Assembly (NCBI RefSeq): GCF_028401955.1
Contig: NZ_JAQOTJ010000016.1
Coordinates: 1 to 64,000, forward strand
DNA: 64,000 bases
From: Bacillus sp. BP-3
Lineage (GTDB): Bacteria; Bacillota; Bacilli; Bacillales; Bacillaceae_G
Direction: 5' to 3'
In this document: positions 27,225 to 36,043 of the stretch, in pieces
How positions within the stretch are numbered: position 1 is the first letter of the stretch
Layout of the letters: each line of letters starts with the position of its first letter
Translations under genes and position numbers: made by a program
The notes under the pieces: model-generated
What the model saw: the letters and a program-made list of their open reading frames with translations, nothing else
The model's database searches: none
What the model was told of the DNA's origin: nothing

Positions 27225-27881
27225 TTACACCGCTCCCTTCGCTAAGTGTTTCTCTAAGAAGCGAACACCCATGCTAAGCGGAACAGTTAAAAGTAAATAA
27301 AACATACCAACAAAGATATATACATCAAAGGTAACAAATGTTCTTGTAGAGATTAAATCACCTTGGTACATTAAATCCGCCCCAGCTATAATCCCTAATA
27401 TAGAAGAGTTTTTCACTAAATTTAAAAATTGATTACCTAGCGGCGGAATTACAATTTTTATCGCTTGCGGCAAAATAATATAATACATCGCTTGTACATA
27501 TGTTAAACCAGAAGAACGCGCTGCTTCCATCTGCCCTTTCGGAACTGATAAAATTCCTGCACGAATGGCCTCTGTAATAAAAGCCGCTGTATATATCGTA
27601 AGTGCAGTTGTTCCAGCAACAAAGCCGCTTAATGTAACGCCAATTACCGGAAAAGCAAAATAAAAAGCAAACGCAATGAGGACTAAAGGGATATTCCGAA
27701 TAAACTCTACATATGTTGCCCCAATCCAATTTAGAAGCCGAATTGGCGCAATTCGCATCACTGCGATGATGATACCAAGAATAAAACTACCAATTAACGC
27801 AATCACACTAGACAGCAATGTATATTTGAATCCCTCTAAATACAAATCTAGATTATTTGAGAGAATTGAAAAATCGGGCAC
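27225..27881 (-). CDS. glnM: Polar amino acid ABC transporter permease 1
   Basis: A 218-residue permease of the HisMQ/GlnP type with EAARSSGLTYVQAMYYIILPQAIKIVIPPLGNQF as EAA loop. I set the start at GTG 27881 (VPDFSILSNNLDLY), five bases after GGGGGAG. A longer frame would run backwards through the intergenic hairpin and the binding-protein gene. It pairs with the downstream permease to form the heterodimeric channel. Confidence 0.87.
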   Translation of the reverse strand: MPDFSILSNNLDLYLEGFKYTLLSSVIALIGSFILGIIIAVMRIAPIRLLNWIGATYVEFIRNIPLVLIAFAFYFAFPVIGVTLSGFVAGTTALTIYTAAFITEAIRAGILSVPKGQMEAARSSGLTYVQAMYYIILPQAIKIVIPPLGNQFLNLVKNSSILGIIAGADLMYQGDLISTRTFVTFDVYIFVGMFYLLLTVPLSMGVRFLEKHLAKGAV

Positions 27882-27909
27882 AGACACTCCCCCTCTTTCT
27901 TCATAAGAA

Positions 27910-27932
27910 GAGGATGAGAATTTCTCATCCTC
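27910..27932 (-). terminator. Intercistronic hairpin between binding protein and permease genes
   Basis: GAGGATGAGAA pairs with TTCTCATCCTC around a single T. It lacks a long T run. It probably works as a leaky terminator or 3' stabiliser that leaves more binding-protein mRNA than permease mRNA. Confidence 0.6.
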
Positions 27933-27942
27933 TCCTATATTT

Positions 27943-28767
27943 TTACTCAGGCTTTTTCCCAATCCACTTTTCATATAATTTATTGTATTCCCCGTTTGCT
28001 TGCATCTCTTCTAATAACTCATTAATTACTTTTGTAAGCTCCGTTTCTCCCTTTCTCACCGCAATGCCATACGGTTCGTCAGTGAATTTCTTCCCAACTA
28101 CTTCATAGTTTGCGTCTTGCTTTTCCATACCGTATAAAATAGCATTATCTGTTGTTAAAACATCGCCTTGTCCTGCCTTCAATGCTGTAAATGCTTCGCT
28201 ATAATTTTCAAATTCAAGTACAGTCGCTTCCGGTGCTTTGGCACGAATATTGTTCGTAGAAGTAGAACCTTTTACAGCTAACACTTTTACTCCTTTTTTC
28301 ACGTCAGCTATATCTTTAATCCCACTTCCTTTTTTCACAAGTAAAGATTGCCCAGCTTTAAAATACACATCTGAGAAATCAACTTCTTTTTTGCGTTCCT
28401 CAGTAATTGTCATTGTCGCAATAATTGCGTCAATATCACCGTTTTTCAGCATTGGGATGCGTGTTTTAGAAGTAACTTCTTTTAATTCTAATTTATTCTC
28501 ATCGCCTAAAATTTTTTTCGCGAGTACTTTCGCAACATCAATGTCAAATCCTTCTACCTTTCCTGTTGCCGGATTCTTTAATCCAAATAGATTCGTATCA
28601 TACTTCACACCGACAACTAATTTCCCGCGCTTCTTAATTTGATCAATAACAGTTTCTTTTTCATTTTTTACAGCTTCTTTTTCTTTCTTATTACCACAAC
28701 CAGCTACAATCAGTACAAACAAACATGCAAAAACGATAAGTGTAAACCACTTTTTCATTTTAATCAT
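27943..28767 (-). CDS. glnH: Polar amino acid ABC transporter substrate-binding lipoprotein
   Basis: A 274-residue lipoprotein (lipobox LIVAGC, modified Cys near residue 24). The type II binding fold has LVVGVKYDTNLFGLKNPATGKVEGFDIDVAK, ATMTITEERKKEVDFSDVYF and VKGSTSTNNIRAKAP. These patterns fit glutamine/glutamate binding proteins. The start at 28767 follows AAAGGAGG by seven bases. It is the second gene of the operon after the ATPase. Confidence 0.9.
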   Translation of the reverse strand: MIKMKKWFTLIVFACLFVLIVAGCGNKKEKEAVKNEKETVIDQIKKRGKLVVGVKYDTNLFGLKNPATGKVEGFDIDVAKVLAKKILGDENKLELKEVTSKTRIPMLKNGDIDAIIATMTITEERKKEVDFSDVYFKAGQSLLVKKGSGIKDIADVKKGVKVLAVKGSTSTNNIRAKAPEATVLEFENYSEAFTALKAGQGDVLTTDNAILYGMEKQDANYEVVGKKFTDEPYGIAVRKGETELTKVINELLEEMQANGEYNKLYEKWIGKKPE

Positions 28768-28779
28768 CAAATTCCTCCT

Positions 28780-29508
28780 TTAACGATTCAGCACACGACT
28801 TAAAAATAATTGGGCTCGTTCTTGCTTTGGATTGACAAAGAAATCAGCAGGCGAAGCCTCTTCCACAATTTCACCCTTGTCCATAAATAAAATGCGATCC
28901 GCTACCTCGCGGGCAAATCCCATCTCATGTGTAACAACAACCATTGTCATGCCTTCTTTTGCTAAAGTTTTCATCACATCAAGTACTTCACCAATCATTT
29001 CAGGGTCAAGCGCTGAAGTTGGTTCATCAAACAGCATAATCTCCGGTTTCATCGCTAGTCCCCGTGCAATAGCAACGCGCTGTTGTTGTCCGCCTGATAG
29101 TTGGTGCGGATAAGCATTTGCTTTATCCGTAATCCCTACTTTTTCTAAATAAAACATCGCAGTTTTTTCTGCTTCTTCTTTCGGCTTTTTTAGTACTTTT
29201 ATCGGGGCAAATGTAATATTTTGAAGCACTGTTTTATGAGGATATAAATAAAAATGTTGAAATACCATGCCGATGCTTCGTCTTAATTGATTTATATCTT
29301 TCTTTCCCTCATGTATGTTGACACCATTTACAACCAATTCACCATTCGTGATCGTCTCTAGTTGATTCATGCAGCGCAGCAACGTACTTTTTCCTGATCC
29401 CGATGGCCCAACGACCACGACAACTTCTCCTTTTTCAATTTGTAAATTAATATTTTTCAAAACTTGAAAGTCGCCGTAATACTTGTTAACATCGCGAAAA
29501 ACAATCAA
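28780..29508 (-). CDS. glnQ: Polar amino acid ABC transporter ATPase
   Basis: A 242-residue ATPase with Walker [10 protein letters not shown] (about 35-43), signature [17 protein letters not shown], Walker [15 protein letters not shown] and switch His in [13 protein letters not shown]. It is very close to GlnQ/HisP. The start is TTG with GGAGGGGG seven bases upstream. It is the first gene of the glnQ-glnH-permease-permease operon. Confidence 0.93.
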   Translation of the reverse strand: MIVFRDVNKYYGDFQVLKNINLQIEKGEVVVVVGPSGSGKSTLLRCMNQLETITNGELVVNGVNIHEGKKDINQLRRSIGMVFQHFYLYPHKTVLQNITFAPIKVLKKPKEEAEKTAMFYLEKVGITDKANAYPHQLSGGQQQRVAIARGLAMKPEIMLFDEPTSALDPEMIGEVLDVMKTLAKEGMTMVVVTHEMGFAREVADRILFMDKGEIVEEASPADFFVNPKQERAQLFLSRVLNR

Positions 29509-29597
29509 TCTATCCCCCTCCTTTACCTACCAAAAGGCTTGTATAGTTTTTTATATTCAAAAACGTCTAAAAAAATAACTAGTAATCTTTTAGGCAC

Positions 29598-29636
29598 AAA
29601 AAAAGAAGCAAAGAAATCGCTTCCTTTGCTTCTTTC
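29598..29636 (-). terminator. Orphan terminator 90 bases upstream of glnQ
   Basis: AAAGAAGCAAAG pairs with CTTTGCTTCTTT. On the minus strand a run TTTTTTTGTG follows. No minus-strand gene ends here: the nearest upstream gene stops at 30002. The position in the glnQ leader suggests a transcription attenuator or the end of a small RNA. Confidence 0.7.
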
Positions 29637-29868
29637 ACTTCGTTTACGAAACCTCTTCTTGTTTATCTTTTTATATTCATGCTTCAAAGAATATAAACCT
29701 ACTCCTAAATATACACCTTATGAAATACAATATTATTTTGAGAAAATAAGCATGTTTTTGTATAAAAACACAAAAATACTTGAATGAAAAAAGAGAACAA
29801 TCAGCTAATACAGTCCTATGTCTTCAAATTCATTTTTATTTTTCAACATAATAAGTCACGGCTTTGTA

Positions 29869-29936
29869 GAATAACGCATGACCGCTTCTATGCATGGTCA
29901 GATGCTCTCGTTCCCATCTAAGAAGAGGTTTTTATA
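29869..29936 (-). repeat. Dispersed repeat family B, short copy
   Basis: The complement reads ATAAAAACCTCTTCTTAGAT, then GAGAGCATCTGACCATGCATAGAAGCGGTCATGC. It agrees closely with the copies at 24214, 48138 and 62239. Confidence 0.75.
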
Positions 29937-30001
29937 TTGTCATAAAAAGAAAGGCTGCCCTAAAACACTGTCATAGCGTTCTAAGGTAGCTCTCATTTTC
30001 C

Positions 30002-30976
30002 TTACCATTCCACAATTGCTTTTCTTGCAACTATTCTCTTATAAATTGCATTTACTAATGTTTGAAAATAATCCGGCATTTCTTTACCATTAAACTTTTT
30101 CATAATCGTTCCATATAAAGCAACATCTCGAAGGCGCATAAAAAGTGGTATCGTATCATATATGGAATCATTAAGAATATGTTCTGTCTCATATCCTTCC
30201 CTCAATACTTGCAAGTGGTGACGTACAACAATTGCCTTTTCTTCTTCTGAACACTCTTTTCGTAAGACAGAATAATATAAAACCATTGCAAGGTCATGTG
30301 CAAAATAATTGTACGTGGCATCATCAAAATCAAAAATGGTTAACTCCCCATTCTCATAGTGAAAATTCCCATGATGAATATCTCCGTGAATCAATCCAAA
30401 TGTACGATTTGTCACAGGTAATTTTTTAATTTCTGCTACAACTTCATACGCAATTGCCTGTAGTTCCTTATCTTCCTGTAACATATCAATAACAGTAATT
30501 TCATCGTCCAGCCACGTAACGCGATTCTCCGTCTTTGGATAATCTATCGTAAGTCGATGTAACTGACCGATTGCTTTTCCCCATGCATAAAAAAGCGTAT
30601 CATTCCAAACAGCAGAATCTTCTTCTTTCACTCTTTCTCCGTTTGCATAATCAAAAAGTGAAACGTAAAAAGATGTTCCATCAGTTGCTTGTAGACTTTC
30701 GACAAATAAAGCATTTTTTGATCGATGCGGCGCGGCTACCTTTGCACCATTTTTACCTAGGTATGCTAGAAAATCTAATTCGGCCTCAATTTGTTTATAT
30801 GTACGATGAGATGAATGTGTCAAACGCAAAACATATGGTGTACAACCTTCTCCCTCGGCACGAAAAATATAATTTTCAAAGTCTCCTAATGGCTCTTCCG
30901 TAACCGTTACACTGAAACGTTTTGCCGCTTCTTGTAACATTTCTTTTGTAAACACTTTTTCAACTGCTAATTCCAT
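30002..30976 (-). CDS. APH-family phosphotransferase
   Basis: A 324-residue protein of the aminoglycoside phosphotransferase/homoserine kinase II fold. The Brenner motif HGDIHHGNFHYENG (about 200-213) and the DFDDATYNYFAHDLA metal site (about 218-232) are intact. The substrate could be a sugar, choline or amino acid; nothing around identifies it. The start follows AGAGGGGTG. It is monocistronic. Confidence 0.8.
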   Translation of the reverse strand: MELAVEKVFTKEMLQEAAKRFSVTVTEEPLGDFENYIFRAEGEGCTPYVLRLTHSSHRTYKQIEAELDFLAYLGKNGAKVAAPHRSKNALFVESLQATDGTSFYVSLFDYANGERVKEEDSAVWNDTLFYAWGKAIGQLHRLTIDYPKTENRVTWLDDEITVIDMLQEDKELQAIAYEVVAEIKKLPVTNRTFGLIHGDIHHGNFHYENGELTIFDFDDATYNYFAHDLAMVLYYSVLRKECSEEEKAIVVRHHLQVLREGYETEHILNDSIYDTIPLFMRLRDVALYGTIMKKFNGKEMPDYFQTLVNAIYKRIVARKAIVEW

Positions 30977-31087
30977 ATGAACACCCCTCTCTTCTCTACA
31001 TAATTCGCCATAAATCTTAAAATTACTGCTAAAAATTGAAAACAGGAGTAGAACATCCTACTCCTTTTCCATTCCAATAATAAGGAA

Positions 31088-31232
31088 TTTATCCCGCTAT
31101 TTGCGGGCAGTAATACTCCCACCTCAAAATTCGGCGAAAGCATTGTCCAGTTTCAGTGGCTAGAATGTTCGGTGGGAGATAAACTGCTGGCATGCGCCTG
31201 ATTGGTGAGGATTTATTAAAGTTTCACTTTAT
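31088..31232 (-). repeat. Dispersed repeat family A, inverted full copy
   Basis: It begins TTTATCCCGCTATTTGCGGG and ends TTAAAGTTTCACTTTAT. It carries the inverse of the shared CCACCGAACATTCTAGCCAC and the CACCAATC block of the copy at 21368. Confidence 0.8.
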
Positions 31233-31245
31233 ATCGATAACACCA

Positions 31246-31449
31246 TTACCAATTCCCTTCCAATATAAGCGTATAAATCCCCATGCTCATAACAAACAGC
31301 GCAACCCCTAACGTAATAATCCATAACGGAATTTTCAGTTTTTTCACTTTAAAATAAGCTCCGTACCCTTTATATTTAACAGAGCGATATACACTAATTC
31401 CCCCTACGCAAATCATGAAAATACTTAAAATATGTACGACATACGGCAA
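31246..31449 (-). CDS. Small two-TM membrane protein
   Basis: A 67-residue protein with hydrophobic segments at about 4-22 and 42-62, separated by a basic loop (YRSVKYKGYGAYFKVKKLK). The start is TTG after AAAGGAGTGGGAGC. It is probably a real small membrane protein; I cannot name a function. Confidence 0.6.
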   Translation of the reverse strand: MPYVVHILSIFMICVGGISVYRSVKYKGYGAYFKVKKLKIPLWIITLGVALFVMSMGIYTLILEGNW

Positions 31450-31599
31450 GCTCCCACTCCTTTTAACAAACCATCACTCTAAGATTACCATATCTATCCT
31501 TTTTACCGCATCTTTTTTACAAAAATTCCAAAAATTATTTATCAAAAAATAATGCAACACTCCTATAAACGGAGAGCTTACTGTTCATCCATGCATAAT

Positions 31600-31631
31600 A
31601 AAAGGTTGTACGCTCCGCATACAACCTTTTA
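31600..31631 (-). terminator. Terminator of the trehalose operon
   Basis: AAAAGGTTGTA pairs with TACAACCTTTT around CGCTCCGCA, immediately downstream of the treA stop codon. Confidence 0.85.
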
Positions 31632-31635
31632 TTTA

Positions 31636-33300
31636 TCATGCTTTTGTAAAATGATACACAACTGATTCATATGGACGCAACACTAATTGTCTTCCATCAC
31701 TTCGAGAATCCTCATAATTTGATATCAATATTTCTTGTTTCATTCCATCCGTATTTATCTCTTCTGGTAAGATAAATGTTGTTGCCTCCCCATAAAAGTT
31801 ATTTATAACGAGTAATATTTCATTATCTAATGTACGTGTATATGCCCATATGTTAGGATGTTTTTTCTCAACAATGTCATATCTCCCATTCGTAACGATA
31901 TCGTATGTTTTTCTTAACTCAATGAGTTTTTTATAGTGATAGAATATAGAGTGTTTATCTTTCAATGCTCGTTCTGCATTAATCGTCTTATAATTGTCTG
32001 CAACAGAAATCCAAGGAGTTGCTTTTGTAAAGCCTGCATTCTCTTCCTCATTCCACTGTATTGGAGTGCGAGAATTATCGCGTGATTTCTGTTTTAAAAT
32101 ATCTAGAATTTCTTGCTCAGACAGCCCTTCTCTTCTCTTTATTTCATACATGTTTAATGATTCAACATCACGATAATCAGTAATTGAAGTAAAGTTTGGA
32201 TTTGTCATACCAAATTCTTCACCTTGATAAATATAAGGTGTTCCTTGTAGCATATGAAGTGCCGTTGCAAGCATTTTCGCAGACTCGTTTCGATATTGTT
32301 TGTCATCTCCAAATCGCGAAACGATACGAGGTTGGTCATGGTTACACCAAAACAGTGCATTCCATCCACCGCCGCGTTGCATCTCTGTTTGCCAATTTGA
32401 CATAATATCCTTTAATTGCTGAAAATCAAATGCTGCTTTCGTCCATTTTTCTCCATTTGGATAATCCACTTTTAAGTGATGGAAACTAAATGTCATGCTC
32501 AGTTCGTTATGATTGGGATTGGAGTATTGAATGCAATTATTAATTGTTGTTGATGACATTTCTCCAACTGTAATTACATCTTTTCCAGCAAATACTTTTC
32601 GATTCATCTCTTGTAAATATTCATGAATACGCGGACCATCTGTATAATATTTACGGCCATCATTCATTACCGCTTCTCCATCATCATCTAAGAAATGTTG
32701 ATCCTTTGAAATTAAATTAATAACATCTAGGCGAAAACCTGTCACGCCTTTATCTAACCAAAAACACATCATTTTATAAACTTCTTCCCGAAGTACTTCA
32801 TTTTCCCAGTTTAAATCCGCTTGCGTTTTATCAAATAAGTGCAAATAATATTGTCCAGTCTTCTCATCATATTCCCATGCAGATCCGCCAAATTTTGATT
32901 GCCAATTATTTTTCTCATTACGCCAAATGTAAAAATCACGATACGGACTATTTTTATCTTGTTTGGCTTGCTGAAACCATTCATGATCTGTTGAACTATG
33001 ATTGACAACAATATCAAGCATAATGCCAATACCACGTTTTTTCGCTTCTACAAGAAGCTCATCAAACTCTTTCATTGTTCCATAAGAAGGATCAATACTA
33101 TAATAATCGCTCACATCATAGCCATTATCATTTTGCGGGGAACGATAAATTGGTGTTAACCAAATATAGTCGACTCCAAGATTTTTCAAATAATCAAGCT
33201 TTTGTGTAACACCTTTTATATCCCCAGTTTCTGTATTGTAATAGCTATTAAAGCTTTTCGGATAAATTTGATAAACAACGCTTTTGCGCCAATCTTTCAT
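31636..33300 (-). CDS. treA: Phospho-alpha-(1,1)-glucosidase (trehalose-6-phosphate hydrolase)
   Basis: A 554-residue GH13 enzyme. VYQIYPKSF, GVDYIWLTPIY and DIVVNHSSTDH lead the barrel; the nucleophile Asp sits in GFRLDVINLI (about 199), the acid Glu in TVGEMSS (about 246) and the third carboxylate in CNHDQPR. It cleaves trehalose-6-phosphate to glucose and glucose-6-phosphate. The context (trehalose PTS and TreR) separates it from the oligo-1,6-glucosidases of the same family. It starts 15 bases after treP. Confidence 0.93.
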   Translation of the reverse strand: MKDWRKSVVYQIYPKSFNSYYNTETGDIKGVTQKLDYLKNLGVDYIWLTPIYRSPQNDNGYDVSDYYSIDPSYGTMKEFDELLVEAKKRGIGIMLDIVVNHSSTDHEWFQQAKQDKNSPYRDFYIWRNEKNNWQSKFGGSAWEYDEKTGQYYLHLFDKTQADLNWENEVLREEVYKMMCFWLDKGVTGFRLDVINLISKDQHFLDDDGEAVMNDGRKYYTDGPRIHEYLQEMNRKVFAGKDVITVGEMSSTTINNCIQYSNPNHNELSMTFSFHHLKVDYPNGEKWTKAAFDFQQLKDIMSNWQTEMQRGGGWNALFWCNHDQPRIVSRFGDDKQYRNESAKMLATALHMLQGTPYIYQGEEFGMTNPNFTSITDYRDVESLNMYEIKRREGLSEQEILDILKQKSRDNSRTPIQWNEEENAGFTKATPWISVADNYKTINAERALKDKHSIFYHYKKLIELRKTYDIVTNGRYDIVEKKHPNIWAYTRTLDNEILLVINNFYGEATTFILPEEINTDGMKQEILISNYEDSRSDGRQLVLRPYESVVYHFTKA

Positions 33301-33315
33301 ACTGAGATGCCTCCT

Positions 33316-34743
33316 TTATTTCTTTTGCAATCGCTTCGCAAACAACAATGTTAAAATAACTGGAACAACAATTGCGATTACCATACCAACAACAAATACC
33401 GGAATCGATTTCGGAATTATTGAAATAAACGCTGGTAATCCTCCAATTCCGATTGCTGGCGCTAATACACCGTTTAGTGTAATGAAAATTGCAGCAAGTG
33501 CCGATCCAGTAATGGCTGCATAAAATGGAAACTTATGACGTAAGTTCACACCAAACATAGCCGGCTCTGTAATACCAAAATACGCTGAGATTGCTGATGT
33601 TGATGCCATGCTCTTATCATTTTGATTTTTTGCAACCCAACACATCGCAAGTGCTGCACTGCCTTGTGCAATATTAGAAAGTGCAATCATCGGCCAAATG
33701 AATGTACCGCCATTTTGTGAAATTAACTGTAAGTCGATTGCAATAAACATATGATGCATACCTGTGATAACTAACGGTGCATACAACGCTCCAAATAATG
33801 CTGCCCCAAGAACAGGTGCAGTCTCATAAATACCAACTAATCCACTTGTTAACAAATTACCGATATATCTTGTAACAGGACCAATAATCCCTAAAGCTAA
33901 TATCCCTGTGATAGAAATAGTCGTAATAGGAACAATTAATAACTGAATTGCATTTGGAACACGTTTTTTTAAGAAAATCTCAACTTTACTTAATACAAAT
34001 GCCGCTGCTAGAATTGGCAAAATTTGTCCTTGATAACCAACTTTTTCAATTCGAAAGATTCCTAGGATATCAAAATACTTAATATTTTGTCCATCCAGAC
34101 CTGCCGCTGCTTTTCCATAATTCCATGCATTTAATAAGTCAGGATGAACTAACATTAATCCCATAACAATTCCTAGCACCGGACTACCGCCAAAACGTTT
34201 TGTTGCTGACCATCCCACAAGTGCAGGTAAAAATACAAATGATGTATTCGCCATCATATTGATTAAATCCCATAAACCACCTAAATTAGGGTATACTTCT
34301 AATAAATTTTTACCTTCAAAAAATAAGTCCTTTGCCCCTAATAAATTATTAATCCCCATGAGTAAACCAGCTGTAATAATAGCTGGTAAAATTGGCATAA
34401 ATACATCAGAAAACACTTTTACAAATTTTTGCAGTGGATTTAATTTGTTTGTACCGGAATCTTTTACATCCGCTACTGTTGCTTCTTGCATACCTGCAAG
34501 CGCTATCAATTCTGCATATACACGATCTACATCTCCTGGACCAATGACAATTTGAAATACCCCTGCGTTATGAAACGCTCCTTTCACTAAAGAAATTGCT
34601 TGCAAATTTTCGTTATCTATTTTCTTTTCATCTTTTAAAGAAATTCGAAGCCTCGTTACACAATGAGCTGCTTGCTGAATGTTTTCTTTACCACCAATGT
34701 ATTGGAGCACTTCTTCTGCCGTTTTACGATAATCTTTTGCCAT
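33316..34743 (-). CDS. treP: Trehalose PTS transporter subunit IIBC
   Basis: A 475-residue protein with an N-terminal EIIB domain (phospho-Cys in AAHCVTRLRISL, about residue 27) and a C-terminal EIIC domain with ten hydrophobic segments (SDVFMPILPAIITAGLLMG, GITEPAMFGVNLR). It imports and phosphorylates trehalose. There is no fused IIA domain, as in other Bacillus TreP proteins, so it must borrow the IIA of another system. The promoter and operators lie directly upstream. Confidence 0.93.
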   Translation of the reverse strand: MAKDYRKTAEEVLQYIGGKENIQQAAHCVTRLRISLKDEKKIDNENLQAISLVKGAFHNAGVFQIVIGPGDVDRVYAELIALAGMQEATVADVKDSGTNKLNPLQKFVKVFSDVFMPILPAIITAGLLMGINNLLGAKDLFFEGKNLLEVYPNLGGLWDLINMMANTSFVFLPALVGWSATKRFGGSPVLGIVMGLMLVHPDLLNAWNYGKAAAGLDGQNIKYFDILGIFRIEKVGYQGQILPILAAAFVLSKVEIFLKKRVPNAIQLLIVPITTISITGILALGIIGPVTRYIGNLLTSGLVGIYETAPVLGAALFGALYAPLVITGMHHMFIAIDLQLISQNGGTFIWPMIALSNIAQGSAALAMCWVAKNQNDKSMASTSAISAYFGITEPAMFGVNLRHKFPFYAAITGSALAAIFITLNGVLAPAIGIGGLPAFISIIPKSIPVFVVGMVIAIVVPVILTLLFAKRLQKK

Positions 34744-34765
34744 TTCTCTTCCCTCGTTTCTCTTT

Positions 34766-34779
34766 TGATAACGTTTACA
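34766..34779 (-). promoter_or_regulatory. cre site for CcpA in the treP leader
   Basis: On the minus strand TGTAAACGTTATCA fits the cre consensus TGWAANCGNTNWCA completely. It lies just downstream of the -10 box, a position where CcpA blocks initiation or elongation. Confidence 0.85.
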
Positions 34780-34784
34780 GTTAC

Positions 34785-34830
34785 ATATTAACTCGTATAT
34801 ATAAGTTAGTCAACACTCGTATATACGAGT
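34785..34830 (-). promoter_or_regulatory. treP promoter with two TreR operators
   Basis: On the minus strand TTGACT (34808-34813) and TAATAT (34785-34790) are 17 bases apart. A near-perfect palindrome ACTCGTATATATAAGT (34791-34806) fills the spacer. A perfect palindrome ACTCGTATATACGAGT (34815-34830) lies upstream of the -35 box. The core GTATATAC is the known TreR operator core, so trehalose-6-phosphate should induce from here. Confidence 0.88.
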
Positions 34831-34846
34831 TTGAAATTTTTTATAA

Positions 34847-34880
34847 AAAAAGTATGAAACACGAATCGTTTCATACTTTT
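34847..34880. terminator. Terminator of treR
   Basis: AAAAGTATGAAAC pairs with GTTTCATACTTTT around ACGAATC. It overlaps the end of treR, so treR and treP are separate transcripts. Confidence 0.85.
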
Positions 34881-35589
34881 AATTTCTACGCGCCACATCA
34901 GAAAAATGAAAAATATCCAGACGATGACGTGACTCTGTATATTCAAATTGGGTACCATCATATAAGTGCGTAAAATTTTTCACAACGACAACATAATCTG
35001 TTCCATTTAAATCTAAATATTTGCGATCATCTTCCGTACAAGGTTGTACCTCTATAACACGCTGTGCGTAACTAATCTGTAAACACAATTCTTTTTCGAT
35101 ATAATAATAAATAGATTTCTCAGCAATCTCCTTTGTGAGTTCAGGAATCGTATCTGATATGAAATGGTTAATATCTAAAATTACATTTTCTCCATCTATA
35201 TTACGTATCCGTTTAATGCGGTCTATCTTCGTTTTAGCCTTTGTATTCAAGAGTTTTGCCACTTCCTTTGATGCTCGCAACTGTTCCATTTCAACAACAG
35301 TTGTAATACAAAATCGTCCAAGTCGTTCATTCTCCTCTTGAAAGCTAATGATACCTCCAAAGCTAAATTCAATATTTTTTCGTTTTAGTACAAAAACACC
35401 TTTTCCATGTATTTTTTGGACATAACCTCGTTCTTGCAATAAATCAACTGCTTTTCTCACTGTTCCTCGGCTTGCCTCATACTCTTTCATTAATTCTGTC
35501 TCGGAAGGAATTTTATCCCCTTCTTTTAACTTACGATTATCAATTAATTTACTTATATCTGTATAGATTTGTTCATACTTGCTCATCAT
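34879..35589 (-). CDS. treR: Trehalose operon repressor, GntR/HutC family
   Basis: A 236-residue regulator: N-terminal winged HTH (LKEGDKIPSETELMKEYEASRGTVRKAVDLLQERGYVQKIHGKGVFV, in residues 20-66) and a C-terminal UTRA domain that binds trehalose-6-phosphate. It lies upstream of treP on the same strand. Its targets are most likely the two palindromes between the genes. Confidence 0.93.
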   Translation of the reverse strand: MMSKYEQIYTDISKLIDNRKLKEGDKIPSETELMKEYEASRGTVRKAVDLLQERGYVQKIHGKGVFVLKRKNIEFSFGGIISFQEENERLGRFCITTVVEMEQLRASKEVAKLLNTKAKTKIDRIKRIRNIDGENVILDINHFISDTIPELTKEIAEKSIYYYIEKELCLQISYAQRVIEVQPCTEDDRKYLDLNGTDYVVVVKNFTHLYDGTQFEYTESRHRLDIFHFSDVARRN

Positions 35590-35763
35590 TTTAAATAGCC
35601 CCTTATCACCTTCATTTTCTCTTTGTATTATAGCACGCTAGAAATTAATTCCTAAAATCCGTTTATTTTCCGCTAAAAGGAAAATAAATATCAATATTTA
35701 ATCATTAAAATGAATTTTTATAAAAAATATCTTTTTTCTCTTCCCTTTCTAAAAGACATATAG

Positions 35764-35769
35764 TATACT
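35764..35769 (+). promoter_or_regulatory. Candidate -10 box of the leader transcript
   Basis: TATACT lies 37 bases before the leader-peptide start. A -35 box is only loosely matched (TTCCCT, 17 bases upstream), so the promoter assignment is tentative. Confidence 0.35.
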
Positions 35770-35805
35770 TACTTCAAAATCAGAGGAGAAAGGGAGCAAA
35801 GAACT

Positions 35806-35862
35806 ATGCTTACAAATACAACTGTAGTTACATTTGCACAAAAACATCATCATCATACGTAA
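35806..35862 (+). CDS. Histidine-rich leader peptide of an attenuator
   Basis: An 18-codon frame, MLTNTTVVTFAQKHHHHT, ends in TAA at 35860-35862. AGGAG and GGGAG sequences lie 9-20 bases upstream of the ATG. Four consecutive His codons (35845-35856) stand two codons before the stop, and the first stem of a set of alternative RNA hairpins begins at the very next base. The layout is that of a regulatory leader peptide such as hisL, not of a functional protein. Confidence 0.88.
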   Translation: MLTNTTVVTFAQKHHHHT

Positions 35863-35974
35863 ACCCTTGAAACCTAGCGGAAAAATTCACGCGTAGGTAC
35901 AAGGGTTATTCCCGTTGTACCTACGTTAGGCAAAGAGCCATGTAGGTATTTTTTATCTACATGGCTCTTTTTTA
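35863..35974 (+). promoter_or_regulatory. Histidine-responsive transcription attenuator
   Basis: Mutually exclusive hairpins follow the leader peptide. A:B pairs 35863-35869 and 35872-35879 with 35890-35906. B:C pairs 35892-35905 with 35911-35925 (14 pairs, one bulge). C:E pairs 35918-35924 with 35942-35948 plus GGC/GCC. E:F is a terminator, 35934-35945 with 35957-35968, then a T run. Inference: a ribosome that finishes the peptide covers A, so B:C and the terminator form. A ribosome stalled at the His codons leaves A free, so A:B and the C:E antiterminator form and the permease gene is transcribed. Confidence 0.85.
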
Positions 35975-36043
35975 TTTCCAAAAAACACTAGGTACAATAA
36001 ATCATAAAACAAAAAAACTATCATCAAAAGGAGTTAATCAATC

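Larger units (their letters stand above)
29509..30001. other. Long leader of glnQ and intergenic repeat
   Basis: No gene is seen. It contains a minus-direction terminator at 29598-29636 (reported separately), AT-rich promoter-like DNA and a family B repeat at 29869-29936. An imperfect hairpin near 29952-29996 probably ends the 30002 gene. Confidence 0.6.
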
